DNA of 26,977 bases from positions 1 to 26,977 of the forward strand of contig CAMLSA010000039.1 in NCBI GenBank assembly GCA_946482655.1. The letters run 5' to 3'. Under the pieces are notes generated by a model. It saw nothing but the letters and a program-made list of their open reading frames with translations, was not told the DNA's origin and did no database searches. Numbering within the stretch: the first letter of the stretch is position 1; every line of letters begins with the position of its first letter. Below are positions 23,661-26,977 of this stretch, in pieces. This DNA comes from an uncultured Sphingomonas sp. Its GTDB lineage: Bacteria; Pseudomonadota; Alphaproteobacteria; Sphingomonadales; Sphingomonadaceae. Both the position numbers and the translations under genes were made by a program.

Positions 23661-25043
23661 TCAATGCCCCGCCTGCGGGCCGCGCTCGAGGCCGGAAAGC
23701 GCCAGTTGCTCGTCGATCTGCGCGAGCAGCCGGTCTAGGCCGGCCTGGTCCTTCGCCTCGGCGCGGGCGACGAGCACGTCCTGGGTGTTCGAGGCGCGCA
23801 GCAGCCACCAGCCATCGGGGGTGCTGACCCGCGCGCCATCGGTGCGATTGACCTCGGCGCCCGCGGCTTCGAGGCGGTCGAGCACCTCCTCGATCACGCT
23901 GAACTTGCGGCTCTCATCGACCTGGAAGCGCAGCTCGGGGGTGTTGACCAGCTTCGGCATCCGGTCCTTGAGCGCGGTCAGCGAGCCGCCCAGCTGGCTG
24001 ACCGCCTCGATCAGGCGGACCGCCGAATAGAGCGCGTCGTCGAAGCCGTACCAGCGATGCCTGAAGAAGATATGCCCCGACATCTCGCCTGCGAGCGGGC
24101 TCCCGGTCTCCGCCATCTTGACCTTGATCAGGCTGTGGCCGGTCTTCCACATGCACGGCGTCCCGCCGAGCTCGGCGATACGGTCGAACAGGGCCTGGCT
24201 TGCCTTGACGTCGGCGATGATCGTCCCGCCGGGGATCTCCTTCAGCACCGGTTCTGCCAGGATCGATAGGATCTGGTCGCCCCAGACCACTCGCCCCTGG
24301 CCGTCGATCGCGCCGATCCGGTCGGCATCACCATCGAAAGCGATGCCGAAGTCGAGCCGATTGGCGGCAACCAGGGCCTTGAGGTCGGCGAGGTTCTTTT
24401 CCTCGGTTGGATCGGGATGATGGTTGGGGAAGCGGCCGTCGATCTCGGCATAGATGACATGATGCTCGCCGGGGAGCCGGCTGACCAGCTTCTCGAGGAT
24501 GCGTCCGCCCGCGCCGTTGCCATTGTCCCAGCCGATCCGGAAGCCGGTGCCGGCGAAATCCTGGACCAGCCGTTCGACATAGAGGTCCTCGATATCGGCG
24601 TCGCCGACCGTGCCGGCGCCTTCCTCCCAGTCCTCCTCGGCGGCCATGCGGCCGATCGACTGGATCTGGTCGCCGAAGAAAGGCTTGTGACGGAGCACCA
24701 TCTTGAACCCGTTATAGTCGCCGGGGTTGTGGCTTCCGGTGATCTGGACCGCGCCGTCGACCTCCAGGGTCGCTTCGGCGAAATAGAGCATCGGGGTGGG
24801 GCCTAGGCCCGTGCGGACGACATTGACGCCGCTCGCGGTGAGACCCCGGATCAGCTCGTCGCGCAAGGATTCGGATGAAACCCGCCCGTCCCAGCCGACT
24901 GCGACGCGGGTTCCCCCGACGCGACGGACATGGGTCGCGAAGCCGCGGCCGATCGCATAGGCGTCGGCGGGCCCCAGCGTCTTCCCCACGATCCCGCGAA
25001 TGTCATATTCGCGCAGCGAGGTCGGGTCGAAGCGATGAATCAA
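23661..25043 (-). CDS. Phosphomannomutase/phosphoglucomutase
   Basis: A 460-residue alpha-D-phosphohexomutase of the AlgC/ManB type, which interconverts sugar 1- and 6-phosphates of mannose and/or glucose for polysaccharide and glycolipid synthesis. All four active-site loops are present: phosphoserine Ser104 in [13 protein letters not shown], the Mg-binding DGDADR at 237-242, the sugar loop GEMSGH at 319-324, and the phosphate loop RASNT at 416-420. GEMSGH fits mannose/glucose mutases; glucosamine mutases usually have GEQSGH. The start ATG 25043 fits the family N-terminus [16 protein letters not shown]. It stands as a single transcription unit, converging on the membrane-protein pair. Confidence 0.94.
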   Translation of the reverse strand: MIHRFDPTSLREYDIRGIVGKTLGPADAYAIGRGFATHVRRVGGTRVAVGWDGRVSSESLRDELIRGLTASGVNVVRTGLGPTPMLYFAEATLEVDGAVQITGSHNPGDYNGFKMVLRHKPFFGDQIQSIGRMAAEEDWEEGAGTVGDADIEDLYVERLVQDFAGTGFRIGWDNGNGAGGRILEKLVSRLPGEHHVIYAEIDGRFPNHHPDPTEEKNLADLKALVAANRLDFGIAFDGDADRIGAIDGQGRVVWGDQILSILAEPVLKEIPGGTIIADVKASQALFDRIAELGGTPCMWKTGHSLIKVKMAETGSPLAGEMSGHIFFRHRWYGFDDALYSAVRLIEAVSQLGGSLTALKDRMPKLVNTPELRFQVDESRKFSVIEEVLDRLEAAGAEVNRTDGARVSTPDGWWLLRASNTQDVLVARAEAKDQAGLDRLLAQIDEQLALSGLERGPQAGH

Positions 25044-25084
25044 AAGGGCCTCCGTGATCGGGGCAGGAACGCCCAGGACAGCCG

Positions 25085-25100
25085 CTCCCCTTCAGGGGAG
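25085..25100. repeat. Short stem-loop between the J-protein and mutase genes
   Basis: CTCCCC-TTCA-GGGGAG forms a perfect six-pair stem with a four-base loop, 24 bases after the J-protein stop codon. No T-run follows on either strand. It may be a small intergenic repeat or a Rho-assisted 3' end. Confidence 0.5.
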
Positions 25101-25123
25101 GGGTGAATCGGTACCAAACCTCT

Positions 25124-25519
25124 CTAGCGCCGTGCCAGTTCCGCCAGCAAGAGGTCGCGCGCCGTGTTGACGCGGGTGGCGAGTTCAGCTGACCCGCCCT
25201 GGTCCGGATGGACCTTCGTCACCAGCCGGCGATGGGCGGCGCGGATGTCGTCGGCGCTGGCGTACGCGTCGACGCCCAGGATGCGGCGCGCCTCCTCGGC
25301 ATCCATGCGTGGCGAGGACGGCGGTGCGGCTTTCTGGCCCTGCTGCACGAGCATCCAGATGCCCGGCATGAACATCGGCATGGCGATCTGCCAGGCGCCC
25401 CGGCTAAGCAGCCAGACGGCAATCAGCGCGGAGCCCGCGGCAGCGAGCTGGTTGAAGCTCAGTTTGCGCCCCCACATCCACCAGGCAGCCACCGCGGCCG
25501 CCAGCAGCAGCAGGATCAT
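25124..25519 (-). CDS. Membrane-anchored J-domain protein, Pam18/Tim14-like
   Basis: A 131-residue protein. Two N-terminal hydrophobic segments (about residues 2-16 and 24-57) are followed by a linker and a short C-terminal J domain from about residue 72: EEARRILGVDAYASADDIRA, HRRLVTKVHPDQGGS with the HPD motif at 104-106, and a final helix. J domains stimulate the ATPase of DnaK-type Hsp70. A membrane anchor plus C-terminal J domain, with HPDxGGS, is the layout of mitochondrial Pam18/Tim14. Its ATG at 25519 overlaps the mipZ stop by four bases (ATGA), so the two are translationally coupled. A longer start at 25546 would overlap mipZ more and lacks support. Confidence 0.88.
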   Translation of the reverse strand: MILLLLAAAVAAWWMWGRKLSFNQLAAAGSALIAVWLLSRGAWQIAMPMFMPGIWMLVQQGQKAAPPSSPRMDAEEARRILGVDAYASADDIRAAHRRLVTKVHPDQGGSAELATRVNTARDLLLAELARR

Positions 25520-26307
25520 CCGGCGGCCGCCTGATGCTGCGGCCATTGCGACAGGGCGAGGCCCGACACCATCTCGCGCAGCTCCTGCCGGGCGGCAACA
25601 TGAGCAAGACCCGCATCGGCGCCGATCGCCTTCATGTCGAGCAGGGTCAGCCCCTTGGGAAAGAGCTCACGGTAGATGACGCGCTCGGAGAGGCCGGGGA
25701 TCACCCGGAAGCCGACCCGCCTGGCGAGATCGTGCATCGCCTCGGCGACACGGCGCATGTTCCGGGCTTCGAGGTGCTGGAGCCGGTTGCGCAGCAGCAC
25801 CCAGTCGACCGTGCCGCCGTCGACGCGGCCACGCGCCTTGCGCGCTTCCCAGACCAGCTCGGCATAGAAGCTCGGGCGACGGACCTTGAAAGTCTCGGGA
25901 TCGACCTGGCCGATCAGGTCGAGGTCGACGAAGCTGTCGTTGATCGGCGTGACGAGCGTGTCGGCGCGCTCGATCGCGGCGCGGGCATATTCGTCGTCGC
26001 GGCCCGGCGTGTCGATCACCACCACGTCGTGATCGGCCGAATAGGCGGCGATCATCGCCGGCAGGTCATGGCCGCGGGCCGCATCGAATGTCTCGAAGGC
26101 GGGGATGGCGAGCGGCTCCCCGGTGCGCCGCTCGGTGGCCTCGCGGTTTTCGAGATAGCGGCTGAAGGTGCGCTGGCGGGTGTCGAGATCGATCGCCGCG
26201 ACCCGCTTGCCCGATACCGCGAGGGCCACCGCGACATGCACCGCGGTGGTCGATTTGCCCGATCCGCCCTTTTCATTGGCGAAGACGATCAGATGCGCGT
26301 TCGACAA
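25516..26307 (-). CDS. mipZ: MipZ, division-plane positioning ParA-like ATPase
   Basis: A 263-residue P-loop ATPase. The deviant Walker A is FANEKGGSGKST, with signature Lys13, followed by AAIDLDTRQRTFSRYLENR, VVVIDTPG, VTPINDSFVDLDLIG, VDWVLLRNRL, RVIYRELFPKGLTLLD and AARQELREM. These stretches match the MipZ family of alphaproteobacteria, not plasmid or chromosomal ParA. MipZ forms a gradient from the ParB-bound poles and blocks FtsZ assembly away from midcell. The start is TTG at 26307 after AAGGGA; upstream open frame to 26763 is antisense to panC and not protein-like. It overlaps the J-protein gene by four bases and diverges from panC. Confidence 0.95.
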   Translation of the reverse strand: MSNAHLIVFANEKGGSGKSTTAVHVAVALAVSGKRVAAIDLDTRQRTFSRYLENREATERRTGEPLAIPAFETFDAARGHDLPAMIAAYSADHDVVVIDTPGRDDEYARAAIERADTLVTPINDSFVDLDLIGQVDPETFKVRRPSFYAELVWEARKARGRVDGGTVDWVLLRNRLQHLEARNMRRVAEAMHDLARRVGFRVIPGLSERVIYRELFPKGLTLLDMKAIGADAGLAHVAARQELREMVSGLALSQWPQHQAAAG

Positions 26308-26391
26308 ACTTAACTTCCCTTCCGCGCTCGGCGCTTGATCGCGCCGCCGGCCTTGTCCAAGGAGCAATCCACTAGTCAAGGTGTATAGTCG
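26308..26391. promoter_or_regulatory. Divergent promoter region mipZ / panC
   Basis: Only 84 bases separate the two start codons, so both promoters must lie here or inside the genes. AAGGTG at 26379-26384 is the likely panC ribosome site. No clear -35/-10 pair was identified. Confidence 0.4.
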
Positions 26392-26977
26392 GTGCAAATC
26401 GTCCGGAACATAGCAGATCTCCGTCAGGCGGTCGCAAAGCTGAGGGTAAGCGGATCGCGCGTCGCGCTGGTGCCGACGATGGGCGCGCTCCATGCCGGCC
26501 ATATCGCTCTGGTCGACGCGGCGCACGCGCGCACCGCCCAGGTCGTCGTCTCGATCTTCGTCAATCCGACGCAGTTCGGCCCGAATGAGGATCTCCAGGC
26601 CTATCCCCGCCGCGAGGCGGCCGATGCCGCGCTGCTCGAGGCGGCGGGCGCGGCGGTGCTCTGGGCGCCCGACGTAGCGACCATGTATCCCCAAGGCTTC
26701 GCCACCAGCATCTCCGTGGGCGGGGTCAGCGAGCGTTGGGACGGTGCCGCCCGTCCAGGCCATTTCGCCGGAGTGGCGACGGTGGTCACCAAGCTGCTCC
26801 AGCAGGTGCGGCCCGATATCGCCTTTTTCGGCGAGAAGGATTATCAGCAGCTGGCCGTGATCCGCCGGCTCGTCGCCGATCTCGACATGGGCATCGAGAT
26901 CGTCGGCGTGCCGACCCAGCGCGAGGATGACGGCCTCGCCCTCTCCTCGCGCAACGCCTATCTCAGCCCCGACGAGC
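26392..26977 (+). CDS. panC: Pantoate--beta-alanine ligase, cut by the window end
   Basis: The first 195 codons are present; the gene continues past the window. The enzyme joins pantoate and beta-alanine with ATP to make pantothenate, the CoA precursor, in the cytosol. Visible family signatures are [16 protein letters not shown] with the HxGH nucleotide-binding motif, [45 protein letters not shown] and DGLALSSRN. The start is GTG at 26392, directly after an in-frame stop at 26386-26388, so no longer start is possible; AAGGTG lies upstream. It diverges from mipZ. Confidence 0.95.
   Translation, partial: MQIVRNIADLRQAVAKLRVSGSRVALVPTMGALHAGHIALVDAAHARTAQVVVSIFVNPTQFGPNEDLQAYPRREAADAALLEAAGAAVLWAPDVATMYPQGFATSISVGGVSERWDGAARPGHFAGVATVVTKLLQQVRPDIAFFGEKDYQQLAVIRRLVADLDMGIEIVGVPTQREDDGLALSSRNAYLSPDE

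Noticed and set aside
26308..26763. N-terminal extension of the MipZ frame
   Set aside because: It is antisense to panC and lacks protein-like composition. The MipZ family start and a ribosome site are at 26307.

Overview
The window is GC-rich, tightly packed chromosomal DNA that looks like a sphingomonad (Alphaproteobacteria, Sphingomonadales). This is inferred, not proven. The signs are a MipZ homologue instead of a Min system, a large TonB-dependent receptor beside catabolic genes, IalB-like and opacity-type envelope proteins, frequent GTG/TTG starts, and a short REP-like palindrome (GTCATCC...GGATGAC). No rRNA, tRNA, CRISPR array, integrase or complete transposase was seen.

Left part (1-7291): a minus-strand catabolic group reads, in order of transcription, a CaiC-like acyl-CoA ligase, two VOC-fold proteins, a NIPSNAP-like protein and the start of a PQQ-dependent alcohol dehydrogenase that leaves the window. 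A TonB-dependent receptor diverges from it and ends at a strong intrinsic terminator. The group suggests uptake, periplasmic oxidation and CoA activation of an unidentified substrate. One VOC gene (802-1335) is clearly AT-richer than its neighbours.

Middle part (7416-16390): two small plus-strand genes (an exported protein and a 61-residue FlbD-like protein) face a three-gene minus-strand operon. That operon encodes a small SH3-like secreted protein, a secreted M48 metalloprotease with a helical-repeat tail, and a secreted TPR-CHAT (caspase-like) protein. It is the most unusual unit here: two predicted proteases and a possible ligand-binding partner, all with export signals. Next come a Cys-containing 104-residue protein, an SMR (SugE/Gdx-type) exporter preceded by a perfect tandem 28-bp repeat, a coupled glyoxalase I/glyoxalase II pair, and a small secreted Cys-rich protein.

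Right part (16391-26977): housekeeping and envelope genes. glsA lies directly behind dnaN. An opacity-like outer membrane protein diverges from an IalB-like protein. A ligase-associated-type DEXH helicase diverges from a two-gene membrane-protein pair. A phosphomannomutase/phosphoglucomutase follows. Last, mipZ overlaps a membrane-anchored J-protein resembling mitochondrial Pam18/Tim14 and diverges from panC, which is cut by the window end. Most long open frames opposite these genes are GC-driven shadows.
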